This document shows, one piece after another, positions 43,840 through 53,446 of a DNA stretch of 64,000 bases. The stretch lies in the NCBI RefSeq assembly GCF_004364775.1, contig NZ_SOAL01000015.1, forward strand, positions 1 to 64,000, written 5' to 3'. The notes beneath the pieces are model-generated. The model worked only from the letters and a program-made list of their open reading frames with translations, was not told where the DNA came from and did not search any database. The position numbers and the translations under genes are program-made. The DNA comes from Comamonas sp. JUb58 (GTDB lineage Bacteria > Pseudomonadota > Gammaproteobacteria > Burkholderiales > Burkholderiaceae_C). Position 1 is the first letter of the stretch. Every line of letters starts with the position of its first letter.

Positions 43840-44757
43840 ATGGACCGACTCGATGCCATGCACATGTTTGTGCGCGTGGTGGAAACGGGCAGCTTTACCA
43901 AGGTGGCGCAGGAGTTTTCATCGACCCAGCCCACAGTGACCAAGCAGGTGGCAGCGATGGAGGCGCGGCTCCAAGTGCGCCTGCTCAACCGCAATACGCG
44001 GGGCGTGAGCCTGACCGAGGCGGGTGCGCTGTACTACGAGAAATGCAAGCGCATCGTCAGCGATGTGGCCGATGCCGACAATGTCGTGCAGGTGCGGCAA
44101 ACGCAGGTGCAGGGCCAGCTGCGCATTGGCAGCTCGGTCGCGTTTGGGCGGCGCGTGCTGATTCCGCTGGCGATGGATTTCATGCAGCACAACCCGCAGG
44201 TGCAGGTGGACCTGAGCTTTGAAGACCGCTACACCGACCTGGTGGCCCAGGGCATTGATGTGGCGCTGCGCCTGGGCAAGCTGGCGGATTCATCGCTGGG
44301 TGCGCGCATGCTGGGCGTCAATCCCTGGGTGCTGGTGGCCTCGCCCGCCTACTTGCGCAAGCAGGGCACGCCGCGCCGGCCATCAGACCTGAAAGAGCAT
44401 TCGGCACTGATCTACAGCAGCGTGCAGGGCAATGATGTCTGGCGCCTGCGCAATGCCAGTGGCGAGTCCGTCTCCGTGCCGGTCACGGGCCGGCTGCGCT
44501 CCAACAACCTCTCGGCCTTGCTGGCCGCTGCGCGCTCGCACATGGGCGTGGCCGCACTGCCGCGCTATGTGGCGCATGAATCGCTCAAGGCGGGCCGCGT
44601 GGTCGAGGTGCTCAAGACCTGCCGCCTGCCGGAGCAGGAGATCCATGCCGTCTACCCCTCGCCGCGCCTGGTGCCACAAAAGGTGCAGTCCTTTATCGCG
44701 TTCTTGCAGGGCAGCTTTGATGCCGCCTGGTGGGAGAACCTGCCCCAAGGCGGCTAG
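43840..44757 (+). CDS. LysR-family regulator of the glyoxylate operon
   Basis: A 305-residue LysR-type regulator with the N-terminal winged helix (MFVRVVETGSFTKVAQEFSS, QPTVTKQVAAMEARLQVRLL) and a periplasmic-binding-like effector domain of the CrgA/AaeR group (IGSSVAFGRRVLIPLAMDFM, DVALRLGKLADSSLGARMLG). It is divergent from gcl, so it probably activates gcl-hyi-glxR; the inducer may be glyoxylate, hydroxypyruvate or allantoin-derived. GGAGACA precedes the ATG at 43840. Confidence 0.9.
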   Translation: MDRLDAMHMFVRVVETGSFTKVAQEFSSTQPTVTKQVAAMEARLQVRLLNRNTRGVSLTEAGALYYEKCKRIVSDVADADNVVQVRQTQVQGQLRIGSSVAFGRRVLIPLAMDFMQHNPQVQVDLSFEDRYTDLVAQGIDVALRLGKLADSSLGARMLGVNPWVLVASPAYLRKQGTPRRPSDLKEHSALIYSSVQGNDVWRLRNASGESVSVPVTGRLRSNNLSALLAAARSHMGVAALPRYVAHESLKAGRVVEVLKTCRLPEQEIHAVYPSPRLVPQKVQSFIAFLQGSFDAAWWENLPQGG

Positions 44758-44791
44758 GCGCGGGAGGGGCTGCCCAGCCTGGCAGCCCGCA

Positions 44792-46126
44792 TCACAGGAT
44801 CAGAATGGCGCGGAAATCGTTGACATTGGTGTGCGTGGGCCCGGTCACCACCAGGTCGCCCAAAGCCACGAAAAAGCCATAGGCATCGTTGCGGTCGAGG
44901 TGGTCGCTGAGGCGCAGCTGCAGCGCCGCCGCGCGCTGCAAGCTGTCGGGCGCGACGCGCGCGCCGGCATTGTCTTCGACACCATCGATGCCATCGGTAT
45001 CGGCCGCCAGTGCCCAGACATTGCCCTGGCCTTGCAGGGCCTGCGCCAGGCCCATGCAGAACTCGCCAGCGCGCCCACCGCGCCCCTTGGCGGCACCGGG
45101 CTGGCGCGGGCGGATGGTGACCGTGGTTTCGCCCCCGGAGAGGATGACGCAGGGCTTGGCAAAAGGACTGCCATGGCGGGCCACGGCGCGTGCCAGCGCC
45201 GCATGCATCTTGCCGATCTCGCGCGACTCGCCCTCGATCTCGTCGGACAGCACATGGGCGGCGACACCGGCGGCGACGGCGGCTTCGGCCGCCGCATCCA
45301 GCGATTGCTGGGGCGTGGCGATCAAATGCACCTCATGGCCGGCAAAGCGTGGATCGCCGGGCTTGGGGGTTTCCAGCGAGCCATCCTCCAGCGCGGCGCG
45401 CAGACTGTCGGGCAGCGGGATCTGGTAGCGGTTCAGAATCGCCAGCGCCTCGGCGCAGGTCGAGGCATCGGGCACCGTGGGGCCGCTGGCGATGACCGAG
45501 GGATCGTCGCCAGGCACATCGCTGATGGTCAAGGTCACCAGCTTGGCGGGGTAGCAGGCAGCGGCCAGGCGCCCGCCCTTGAGGCGCGAGAGGTGCTTGC
45601 GCACACAGTTCATCTCGCCAATGGCGGCACCGCTCTCCAGCAGGGCCTGGTTGATGCGCTGCTTGTCCTGCAGGTCCATGCCTTCGGCGGGCAGGGTCAG
45701 CAGCGCCGAGCCCCCGCCCGAGATCAGGCAGAGCACCAGGTCATCGGCGGTCAGGCCTTGGGTCAGCGCCAGTATGCGTTCGGCCGCCGCCAGGCCGGCG
45801 GCATCGGGTACGGGGTGTGCGGCTTCGACCACCTCCAGGCGCTGGGCGAGCCCTGCGGGGCGGGGCGGAATATGGCCGTAACGGGTGACGACCAGGCCGG
45901 ACAGTGGTGCATCCTGGGGCCAGAGGGCTTCGAGCGCCTGCGCCATCGAGCCGCCCGCCTTGCCGGCGCCCAGCACCACGGTGCGGCCTTTGGGCGGTGG
46001 CGGCAGGTACTGCGCCATGCTGTGCAGCGGTTGCGCGCGCTGCACCGCGCGCTGGTACAGGTCCAGAAGAAACTGCTGGGGATCGCGCCGGGGATCGGCC
46101 AGCGCGGGTAGTGGGGTGTGGCTCAT
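44792..46126 (-). CDS. Glycerate 2-kinase (MOFRL family, GckA/TtuD)
   Basis: A 444-residue protein with an N-terminal DUF4147 domain (GRTVVLGAGKAGGSMAQALE, LCLISGGGSALLTLPAEGM) and a C-terminal MOFRL domain (CVILSGGETTVTIRP, GGRAGEFCMGLAQALQG, ALAADTDGIDG). Members phosphorylate D-glycerate at C2 with ATP; older annotation calls them TtuD hydroxypyruvate reductase. Beside gcl, hyi and glxR it completes the path from glyoxylate to 2-phosphoglycerate. It converges with the LysR gene and is transcribed separately from gcl. Confidence 0.9.
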   Translation of the reverse strand: MSHTPLPALADPRRDPQQFLLDLYQRAVQRAQPLHSMAQYLPPPPKGRTVVLGAGKAGGSMAQALEALWPQDAPLSGLVVTRYGHIPPRPAGLAQRLEVVEAAHPVPDAAGLAAAERILALTQGLTADDLVLCLISGGGSALLTLPAEGMDLQDKQRINQALLESGAAIGEMNCVRKHLSRLKGGRLAAACYPAKLVTLTISDVPGDDPSVIASGPTVPDASTCAEALAILNRYQIPLPDSLRAALEDGSLETPKPGDPRFAGHEVHLIATPQQSLDAAAEAAVAAGVAAHVLSDEIEGESREIGKMHAALARAVARHGSPFAKPCVILSGGETTVTIRPRQPGAAKGRGGRAGEFCMGLAQALQGQGNVWALAADTDGIDGVEDNAGARVAPDSLQRAAALQLRLSDHLDRNDAYGFFVALGDLVVTGPTHTNVNDFRAILIL

Positions 46127-46217
46127 GCGGTAGGTCTCCGCTGGCCATTATGAAAGCTGGCGGCTGGCGCAGGTGGAATAGACGTTATTCCTGGCGACGG
46201 CTGTACAGCTGCGCGAT

Positions 46218-46784
46218 CTAGCCGGGTGGCGTGCGGTTGCCCCAGTCGGTGTAGAACACACCCGCCGTGTCCTTGCGGATGTAGACATAGGCCGGGCCGG
46301 CATGGGTGTCGCCATGGGCATGGGCCTTGTCGGGAATGCGCCAGTAGTAGACGGTGCCATCCATCTCGGCAAAGTGGCCCATGTACTGCAAATCCTCGGC
46401 ACGCACCGGGTCGGCGCTGCTGAGCGACTGGCCCAGTTCCATGCGCACATAGCGCGGCACGGAGCGCTCCTGCGCCTCCGTCAGGCCCGTGCTGCCCAGC
46501 CAGGGGGCCTGCTCCTGCACCTCGGCCTCGGTCTGCAATTGCTCTTGCTTGGTGCGGTATTCGCGGCGGAATTCGGGCGTTTGCATGTGCGCGGCCAGCG
46601 CGGGGTCTTCGTTGCCGACGCTGGTCTGGGGCTGGGCGCCCGCTGCAGACGGGGCTACGGCCGGTGCGGCCTGCTGGGCCTGGGGCGCCGGTGGGGGATC
46701 GTCGGGGGGCTGCTGCATGCAGCCGGCCAGCAAGGTGCAGGCCGTCAATGCCGCTGGCAGGGTGGTTCTATAGGGGACAGACAT
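46218..46784 (-). CDS. Hypothetical lipoprotein
   Basis: A 188-residue protein with a lipoprotein signal: the lipobox LLAGC puts the lipidated Cys at residue 22. A Pro/Ala/Gln-rich linker of about 30 residues follows. The mature domain contains LTEAQERSVPRYVRMELGQS, YMGHFAEMDGTVYYWRIPDK and GPAYVYIRKDTAGVFYTDWG. I do not recognise a family. It stands alone between the glycerate kinase and the LLM oxidoreductase. Confidence 0.72.
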   Translation of the reverse strand: MSVPYRTTLPAALTACTLLAGCMQQPPDDPPPAPQAQQAAPAVAPSAAGAQPQTSVGNEDPALAAHMQTPEFRREYRTKQEQLQTEAEVQEQAPWLGSTGLTEAQERSVPRYVRMELGQSLSSADPVRAEDLQYMGHFAEMDGTVYYWRIPDKAHAHGDTHAGPAYVYIRKDTAGVFYTDWGNRTPPG

Positions 46785-46878
46785 GGCGCAAGCATAGCCT
46801 GGGTGGGACGGGATCGGCGCCGCTTTTGCTGAAAAAAGGGCGCCGATCAGGGCGAAAGGCGCAGGTTAAGGCCTCTGC

Positions 46879-47895
46879 TTAGGCGGCGTAGCCTGCACGC
46901 AAGGCCTGCGTCGCAATATCGAGCGAGCGCAGACGCAAATCGCCATCATAGATATCGCAGACCAGCATCAGCTCGTCGGCCCCAGTGTGCTGGGCCAGCA
47001 CCTTCAGGCGCTGCTGCACACGCTCGGGCCCGCCAATGGAGGCCACCGCCAAAAAGCCTTCGATCGCCTGGCGCTCGGCAAAGTTCAGGCTGTCCATAAA
47101 GCCTTCGACCGGTGGCGGCAGCAGACCGCGCTTGCCGGTCACAATGCCCAGCACGCGCTGGTAGGTGCTGCTGGCGAGGAACTCGGCCTCGCTGTCGGTC
47201 GGCGCTGCAATCACCGGCGCGCCGACGATCACATAGGGCTTGTCCAGGGTGGCCGAGGGCTTGAACAGGTCGCGGTACAGCTGCACGGCCTGCTGCAGCA
47301 TGCGCGGCGCAAAGTGCGAGGCAAAGGCATAGGGCAGGCCCAGGTGCGCGGCCAACTGGGCCGAGAACAGGCTCGATCCCAGCAACCACAGCGGCACATT
47401 GGTGCCAGCACCCGGTGTGGCCACCAGCTTTTGCCCAGGCTGGGCGGGGCCCAGCAGGCGCTGCAGCTCCATCACATCGCGGGGGAAATCCTCTTCGGTC
47501 TCGACCCGGTCACGGCGCAGTGCGCGCATCGTCATGCCATCGGTGCCTGGCGCGCGGCCCAGACCCAGGTCGATACGGCCCGGGTAGAGCTCGGCCAGGG
47601 TGCCAAAGGCCTCGGCCACCACCAGCGGTGCATGGTTGGGCAGCATGATGCCGCCCGAGCCAACACGGATGTGCTGGGTCGCCCCAGCCACATGGCCGAT
47701 CAGCACGGCCGTGGACGAGCTGGCAATGCCCGGCATATTGTGGTGTTCGGCCATCCAGTAGCGCGTAAAGCCGAGCGACTCGACATGCTGAGCCGTGCGC
47801 ACGGCCAGTTGCAAAGCCTGGGCAACCGTGCCGCCTTCGCGCACAGCCACCAGGTCCAACATCGAAAGCGCGGGGGGTGTTTTTGTCTCAGTCAT
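46879..47895 (-). CDS. LLM-class flavin-dependent oxidoreductase (luciferase-like)
   Basis: A 338-residue F420/FMN-type bacterial-luciferase-like protein of the YhbW subgroup. Typical stretches are [76 protein letters not shown] and [20 protein letters not shown]. These proteins form a TIM barrel using reduced flavin; the substrate of this branch is not known. There is no flavin reductase beside it. Confidence 0.9.
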   Translation of the reverse strand: MTETKTPPALSMLDLVAVREGGTVAQALQLAVRTAQHVESLGFTRYWMAEHHNMPGIASSSTAVLIGHVAGATQHIRVGSGGIMLPNHAPLVVAEAFGTLAELYPGRIDLGLGRAPGTDGMTMRALRRDRVETEEDFPRDVMELQRLLGPAQPGQKLVATPGAGTNVPLWLLGSSLFSAQLAAHLGLPYAFASHFAPRMLQQAVQLYRDLFKPSATLDKPYVIVGAPVIAAPTDSEAEFLASSTYQRVLGIVTGKRGLLPPPVEGFMDSLNFAERQAIEGFLAVASIGGPERVQQRLKVLAQHTGADELMLVCDIYDGDLRLRSLDIATQALRAGYAA

Positions 47896-48006
47896 GCGGA
47901 CATTCTTGCCTAGGCAAATATCCTTTGCTGACTGTGGTTATGGGGTAAATGCGTAGGTCGAAGCCTGGTGGTTGGCAGAACGCCGCCCTGCAGAAGGGGC
48001 CTGAAT

Positions 48007-48288
48007 TCAACGCTGCCGAATCGACCGCGCGCAGCTGATCCCCACCAGAATCCCCCAGAGCAGCACCAGCAGCGCCGTCGCCAGGAAGCGCTCGCCTTGC
48101 TGCATCGCAAACCAGGAGATCACCAGCGCCATCAGGCCGGCGATGCGCATCAGCCGGCGCAGCTGCGCAGTGGACATGCGCGGCTGAAAATGGCGCAGTG
48201 CTGCCAGGCTGGCGATGGCCAGCACGGTGAGCCAGAGAAACAACATGCCGCCGTAGGGCGCGACGAGGGTATTGAGCGATTCCAACAT
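48007..48288 (-). CDS. Small hypothetical membrane protein
   Basis: A 93-residue protein with three predicted hydrophobic helices ([51 protein letters not shown]) and a basic C-terminus. I recognise no family. It follows gspE by 70 bases on the same strand and could be the distal gene of that operon, but nothing links it to secretion. Confidence 0.55.
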   Translation of the reverse strand: MLESLNTLVAPYGGMLFLWLTVLAIASLAALRHFQPRMSTAQLRRLMRIAGLMALVISWFAMQQGERFLATALLVLLWGILVGISCARSIRQR

Positions 48289-48358
48289 GGGGCGATTGTG
48301 TCAAATCGCCAATACCCGTTGGCGCGGGCGGCGCCTACGGGGTATTCGGACAATTTGG

Positions 48359-49720
48359 TCAATCGCGGGTGACGCGGACGACTTCTTCTGCGCTGGTGAT
48401 GCCTTCGCGCACCAGGCGTTCGCCATCTTCGCGCATCAGATGCATGCCGGTGGCCATGGCCTGGTTGCGGATCTCGGACTCGGGCGCCTGGGCGTGGATC
48501 TGGGCGCGGATGGCCTCGTCCACCACCAGCAGCTCGAAGATGCCGGTACGGCCTCGGTAGCCGCTGGGGTCGCTGTCGTCGATGCGGCGCACCAGGCGCT
48601 GGGCCAGCACGCCCAGCAGCGAGGAGGACAGCAGGAAGGGCTCGACGCCCATGTCGGTCAGTCGGGTGATGGCGCTGGTTGCATCGTTGGTGTGCAGGGT
48701 GGCCAATACCAAGTGACCGGTGAGCGAGGCCTGGATGGCGATCTGTGCGGTTTCGAAGTCGCGGATTTCACCAATCATGATGATGTCCGGATCCTGGCGC
48801 AAGATGGCGCGCAAGGCCTTGGCAAAGGTCAGGTCGATCTTGGGGTTGACCTGGGTCTGGCCGATGCCTGACAGCTCGTACTCGATCGGGTCTTCCACCG
48901 TCATGATGTTGCCCTGGTTCGCATCGAGCCCGCTGAGCGCTGCATACAAGGTGGTGGTCTTGCCCGAGCCGGTGGGGCCAGTCACCAGCACGATGCCGTG
49001 CGGCTGGGCCACCAGTTTTTCAAAGCGTTCCAGCGTTTCGCCCTGCATGCCGACCGAGCCCAGGCTGAGCTTGGATTCGCTCTTGTCGAGCAGACGCAGC
49101 ACGGCGCGCTCGCCATGGGCGCTGGGCAGGGTGGAGACCCGCACATCGATGGCGCGGGTGCCCAGGCGCAGGCTGATGCGGCCGTCCTGGGGCAGGCGTT
49201 TTTCCGAGATGTCCAGGTCGGCCATGATCTTGAGGCGCGAGATCAGAGCCGCATGCAAGGCGCGGTGGGGTTGCACCACTTCGCGCAGCGAGCCATCGAT
49301 GCGAAAGCGCACGCTGGAGTGGCGCTCATAGGGCTCGATGTGGATGTCCGAGGCGCCGTCGCGCGCTGCCTGGGTGAGCAGGGCGTTGAGCATGCGGATG
49401 ATGGGTGCATCGCCAGCCGATTCCAGCAAATCCTCGACGGCGGGGATGTCCTGCATCATGCGCGAGAGGTCGGTGCCTTCTTCCACCTCGCTGATCACGG
49501 TGGCGGCATTGGATTCGCTGTGCGAGTAGGCGGCGCTGATGCGCTGGGCCAGCTCGGCATCGCCCAGCTGGGCCAGGTGCTGCACGGGGTACTTGCGCAG
49601 CACCTCGGACAGCGCGGAGCCCTGGGGCTGCGCGCCGTGCCAGAGCAGGTGCTGGCCGGCATCTTCTTCCAGCAGCAGCTGGCTGCTGCGCGCAAAGGCA
49701 TAGGGCAGGGGGTGACGCAT
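48359..49720 (-). CDS. gspE: Type II secretion ATPase GspE, lacking the zinc module
   Basis: A 453-residue cytoplasmic motor ATPase. It shows the N-terminal GspL-binding region, Walker A GPTGSGKT (248-255), the Asp box [20 protein letters not shown], Walker [10 protein letters not shown] and the His box [15 protein letters not shown]. Typical GspE proteins carry a tetracysteine zinc-binding insert of about 40 residues after LAQRLVRR. Here the sequence passes directly from [15 protein letters not shown] to [12 protein letters not shown], so all four Cys are missing without a frameshift. The start at 49720 leaves 24 bases to the gspD stop, in the same direction. Confidence 0.93.
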   Translation of the reverse strand: MRHPLPYAFARSSQLLLEEDAGQHLLWHGAQPQGSALSEVLRKYPVQHLAQLGDAELAQRISAAYSHSESNAATVISEVEEGTDLSRMMQDIPAVEDLLESAGDAPIIRMLNALLTQAARDGASDIHIEPYERHSSVRFRIDGSLREVVQPHRALHAALISRLKIMADLDISEKRLPQDGRISLRLGTRAIDVRVSTLPSAHGERAVLRLLDKSESKLSLGSVGMQGETLERFEKLVAQPHGIVLVTGPTGSGKTTTLYAALSGLDANQGNIMTVEDPIEYELSGIGQTQVNPKIDLTFAKALRAILRQDPDIIMIGEIRDFETAQIAIQASLTGHLVLATLHTNDATSAITRLTDMGVEPFLLSSSLLGVLAQRLVRRIDDSDPSGYRGRTGIFELLVVDEAIRAQIHAQAPESEIRNQAMATGMHLMREDGERLVREGITSAEEVVRVTRD

Positions 49721-49744
49721 GGGTTCGGCTCTCTCTGCGCGCTA

Positions 49745-52063
49745 TCAGGGCTCGAAGCGCATGCCTTGCGGCGTCACGGTCAGCGGGCGGGATTCGATCA
49801 CTGGCGTCTCGGAGTAGCCCAGCGGCGTGCCCGAGGTCTGCTGGCCCATCGGCGTGATGATGGACGAGTCGTTGATCGGCACGCGCGTGCTTTGCTCGGG
49901 CTGGGCAGCGATCTGCGCGCCGCGCATCAGCTCGTAGCGGTCCATGCTGACTTGCTGGGTGGCGGCGGCATCGCGCATCACCACGGGGCGCAGGAAGACC
50001 ATCAGGTTGGTCTTCTTGCGCGAGCGGGTGTCGCTGCGGAACAGCGCGCCAATGCCGGGTATATCGCCCAGGTAAGGCACCTTCTGCACCGAGCCGGAGT
50101 ACTGGTCCTGCAGCAGACCACCAATTACGATCACCGAGCCATCGTCCACCAGCACGGTCGATTCTATCGAGCGCTTGTTGGTGGTGGGGCCGTTGGCATT
50201 GGTGGTCGTGCCGTCGAGCACGTTGGAAGTCTCCTGGTAGATCGTCAGCTTGACGGTGCCATTGGCATTGATCTGCGGGCGCACGCGCAGGGTCAGGCCC
50301 ACGTCCTTGCGCTCCACCGTGGTGAAGGGGTTGACGGTGCTGCTGCCAGTGCTGTTGGCGTAGGAGCCGGTGACGAAGGGCACGTTCTGGCCGACCAGGA
50401 TCTGTGCTTCCTGGTTGTCCAGGGTCAGTAGGTTGGGGGTGGCGAGCACATTGCCATCGGCATTGGACTGCAGCAGGTTGGCCAGCGCGCCCAGCACATA
50501 CTCGCCGTTGTGCTTGAAGGCGATGCCGGCGTTCATGCCGGCGCTGGGCAGGGTGCTGTAGGTGCCGTTGGCAATGCCGGCGGCCAGGTTGAACAGGTTG
50601 GCCCCGCCCACGGTGAAGTTGTTGCCGATGACGCCGACGACGTTGTTGCCCTGGCCCAGCAGGCTTTGCCACTGCACGCCAAACTGCGCCGCTTTCTCGG
50701 CGCTGACTTCGACGATCAGGCTCTCAACCAGAACCTGGGCGCGGCGGCTGTCGAGCTGGTCGATGACCGAGCGAATCTGGCGGTACAGCGGCTCTGGCGC
50801 CGTGATGATCAGCGAGTTGGTCGCCGTGTCGGCCTGGATGATGCCGCCGGTGGCGCTGCCGCTGTCGCCCGAGGTGCCCAGCGAGGTGCCGGTGCCCAGG
50901 CGTGCGCCCGAACCCAGGCCACCTGCGCTGCTGTTGCTGGCGCTGCTGCCCAGGGTGCCGCTGGTGCTGCCGCTGAGCGAGGTGCTGCCGCTGCGCGTAT
51001 TGGTGCTCAGGCCGCCGCTGCTGCCGCTGCTCGACAGGTTGGTGGAGGGGCTGGCGCTGTTGCCGTCCTGGCCGGCCAAGGCCGCGCGCAGGGTGGTGGC
51101 CAGCGCGGTGGCATCGGCATTGCGCAGGTAGACCACATGGATATTGCCCGAGGCATTGCCGCCACGGCTGGGGCTGTCGAGCTTGCCGATCAGCATCTTG
51201 GCCTGCGACAGGCGCGCAGGGTTGGCCGCGCGCAGCAGGATGCTGTTGGTGCGCGGATCGGCCAGCACCGAGGTGCGGTAGGCGTTGTCGGTCTGTGCGG
51301 CGCCGGGGGCTGCACCGGCAGTGGCGCTGCCGCTGGCGGACACGGTCTGGCCGCCTTCCAGCAGGCGCTGCAGCATGGGCACGATGTCGGTGGCGACTGC
51401 GTGCTCCAGCTGCACCACTTCCACATCGCTGGCATTGGCCACATCCATCGACGCGATGATGCGCGAGAGGCGCTGCAGGTTGTCGGCGTAGTCGGTGATG
51501 ACCAGGGAGTTGTTGCCCGGGTTCACATTGATGGTGTTGTTGGGGCTGATCAGCGGACGCAGCACCGGCACCAGGTTGTTGGCGCTCTCGAAGTTGAGCT
51601 TGAAGATCTGGGTGACGATCTGGCCGCCACCGGGCACCTGGCCGCCGGCGCCGCCCTGGGTGATGCGCACCGTGCCGCCTTGCAGCTTGGCATCGGCCTC
51701 GGGCACCACCTTGTAGAGGCCTGCAGCCTCGACCACGGTGTAGTTCTGCAGGCGCAAGGCCGCCAGGAACTGCTCGAACGCAGCCTGGGGCGAGACGGGC
51801 CGGTCGGTCACCAGGTTCATCGTGCCCTTGATGCGCGGATCCACCACCACGCTCTTGCCGGTGATGGTGGCCATGGTGCGCGCGATGGACTCGATGTCGG
51901 CATTGGCAAAGTTCAGGGTCACCTGCTCGCCTGCACGGATGCTGGCGGTGCCGGTGGTGATGGCGGTTTGCGCAAGCGCCGCGCCATTGCCGCCCATTAG
52001 AAGGACGCTTGCTGCGATGGAGTGCAGCGCAAATCGATAAATGGGAGAGTGGTAATGCATCAT
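49745..52063 (-). CDS. gspD: Type II secretion secretin GspD
   Basis: A 772-residue outer-membrane secretin. After a signal peptide (cleavage near GAALAQ) come N0 (VTLNFANADIESIARTMATI), N1-N3 repeats, and the secretin core (VPFVTGSYANSTGSSTVNPF, VGLTLRVRPQINANGTVKLT, IVIGGLLQDQYSGSVQKVPY). A low-complexity Ser/Gly/Thr-rich insert of about 75 residues (DNA about 50840-51060) lies between the last N repeats. Two adjacent ATGs (52063, 52060) are possible starts. The gene begins 4 bases after the gspN stop. Confidence 0.94.
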   Translation of the reverse strand: MMHYHSPIYRFALHSIAASVLLMGGNGAALAQTAITTGTASIRAGEQVTLNFANADIESIARTMATITGKSVVVDPRIKGTMNLVTDRPVSPQAAFEQFLAALRLQNYTVVEAAGLYKVVPEADAKLQGGTVRITQGGAGGQVPGGGQIVTQIFKLNFESANNLVPVLRPLISPNNTINVNPGNNSLVITDYADNLQRLSRIIASMDVANASDVEVVQLEHAVATDIVPMLQRLLEGGQTVSASGSATAGAAPGAAQTDNAYRTSVLADPRTNSILLRAANPARLSQAKMLIGKLDSPSRGGNASGNIHVVYLRNADATALATTLRAALAGQDGNSASPSTNLSSSGSSGGLSTNTRSGSTSLSGSTSGTLGSSASNSSAGGLGSGARLGTGTSLGTSGDSGSATGGIIQADTATNSLIITAPEPLYRQIRSVIDQLDSRRAQVLVESLIVEVSAEKAAQFGVQWQSLLGQGNNVVGVIGNNFTVGGANLFNLAAGIANGTYSTLPSAGMNAGIAFKHNGEYVLGALANLLQSNADGNVLATPNLLTLDNQEAQILVGQNVPFVTGSYANSTGSSTVNPFTTVERKDVGLTLRVRPQINANGTVKLTIYQETSNVLDGTTTNANGPTTNKRSIESTVLVDDGSVIVIGGLLQDQYSGSVQKVPYLGDIPGIGALFRSDTRSRKKTNLMVFLRPVVMRDAAATQQVSMDRYELMRGAQIAAQPEQSTRVPINDSSIITPMGQQTSGTPLGYSETPVIESRPLTVTPQGMRFEP

Positions 52064-52067
52064 ATGT

Positions 52068-52877
52068 TCAACCAACCGAGAGCAGCACGCGGCTTCCGCT
52101 GCGCTGCCCAATCATAGTCAATAGATTTGCGAGAGCTGCCTCGCGCCCTTCGGCAGCCCAGGCTTCCCCCTGAAAACGCAGGCGCTGGCCCACCCATTGG
52201 CCCTGGCCTTTGAGCTGGAGCGCGCCATCCAAGGTGGACAGCTGCAAGCTGGTGCTGTCACCGCCTTGCAGTTGCAGGCGGTAGCTGCCCAGCGGCTGTA
52301 TCGTGGACAGGCGGGAGGTCACCGCCATCACATCCAGATCGGCACCGCCCTCGACCTGCAGGCGCCCGGCATTGAGCGCGAGCGACAGATCATGGGTCTT
52401 GAGCAGCAGCTGGCCCTGGGGCTGGATGGTGTTCCAGGGCGTGCCCAGGCCCACCAGCAGCGATGCCGGCCAGCGGCTTTCATGCGCGCCCAGTTGCACC
52501 TTGGCACCGCCCCAGTGGGGCTGGATGCGGATGGGCATGGGCGCGGCCATGCAGCAGCTGGCATTCCAGCGCATGTTGAGGCCGCGCAGGCTGGGGCGCA
52601 GTGACCAGTCCACCCGGCCGGGCAGGGCCATCTGGTCGCGGCTGGCTTGGCCGCCGGTAAATACCCATTGGGCCGAGCCGTTCCAGACCGTGCCACGCGG
52701 CTCGCGCAGCTGCAGCTGGCCCTGGCTGGCCCAGGCCAGGCCTTGCGCCAACCAGTGTGCGGGGGCAAACAACACCAAAGCGGCCAGGCCACCGGTGCAG
52801 GCGCCCACTGCTGCCCAGCGCCAGGGCGCACGGGCGCTGCCGTGGGGCAAAGAGGGGTTCAAGCGCTGCCGGGCCAT
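52068..52877 (-). CDS. gspN: Type II secretion protein GspN
   Basis: A 269-residue protein with one N-terminal membrane segment (AAVGACTGGLAALVLFAPAH) and a periplasmic domain typical of T2SN: REPRGTVWNGSAQWVFTG, PGRVDWSLRPSLRGLNMRW and QPQGQLLLKTHDLSL. GspN is present in only some T2SS systems and its role is unclear. I chose the ATG at 52877; the longer upstream frame overlaps gspM and is not conserved in character. Confidence 0.88.
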   Translation of the reverse strand: MARQRLNPSLPHGSARAPWRWAAVGACTGGLAALVLFAPAHWLAQGLAWASQGQLQLREPRGTVWNGSAQWVFTGGQASRDQMALPGRVDWSLRPSLRGLNMRWNASCCMAAPMPIRIQPHWGGAKVQLGAHESRWPASLLVGLGTPWNTIQPQGQLLLKTHDLSLALNAGRLQVEGGADLDVMAVTSRLSTIQPLGSYRLQLQGGDSTSLQLSTLDGALQLKGQGQWVGQRLRFQGEAWAAEGREAALANLLTMIGQRSGSRVLLSVG

Positions 52878-52891
52878 GCTCTGTGTGCCGC

Positions 52892-53446
52892 TTACTGGGC
52901 CGGCAACTGCAAGACGATATTGCCCGACCAGGTGGGCGCGGCAGCCGGGCCTGCGCCCTTGGCTGGATCGTCGCGGGTCAGGCGCAGCTCGGTGGCAATC
53001 GCATGCGCATTGGCGCGCACCTGGCCCAGCCAGCGCTGGGTGGAGGCGGCCGAGGCGCGGCTCAAGGTAACCGTGACGCGTTCGCCCAGCACGGCCAGCT
53101 TGGCGCTGGTGCCCAGCTGCTGCGTGAGCGAGGCTTCCAGCTGCTGGCGTGCCTGCGTGGTGGTGACGGTGGTGGCCGATTGCAGCTGGCGCGCTTCGGC
53201 CTGCAAGGCCTGCATGCGGGCGAGTTGCTGGTCCAGCTGGGCATGTGCGGCCGGTGCGCTGCGCCAGGTCTGCAGCACCGGCGCAATCGCCAGCCACCAC
53301 AAGAGCGCAATCAGCACCACACCAGCGGCCAGGCTGACGCCCCGGCGCTCACGCGCATCCAGTGCGCGCCAGCGTTGGCGCAGCAGTTGGGCTGCGGAGG
53401 ACGAAGCCGCTGCAGATGCCGACGGTCGGGAGGAGTTTTTCTTCAT
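52892..53446 (-). CDS. gspM: Type II secretion protein GspM
   Basis: A 184-residue inner-membrane protein: a Ser/Ala-rich cytoplasmic start, the membrane helix GVSLAAGVVLIALLWWLAIA, then a coiled-coil and ferredoxin-like periplasmic domain ending VTLSRASAASTQRWLGQV. It partners GspL in the platform. The ATG at 53446 overlaps the gspL stop by 4 bases, indicating coupling; an in-frame start at 53473 is less likely. Confidence 0.88.
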   Translation of the reverse strand: MKKNSSRPSASAAASSSAAQLLRQRWRALDARERRGVSLAAGVVLIALLWWLAIAPVLQTWRSAPAAHAQLDQQLARMQALQAEARQLQSATTVTTTQARQQLEASLTQQLGTSAKLAVLGERVTVTLSRASAASTQRWLGQVRANAHAIATELRLTRDDPAKGAGPAAAPTWSGNIVLQLPAQ

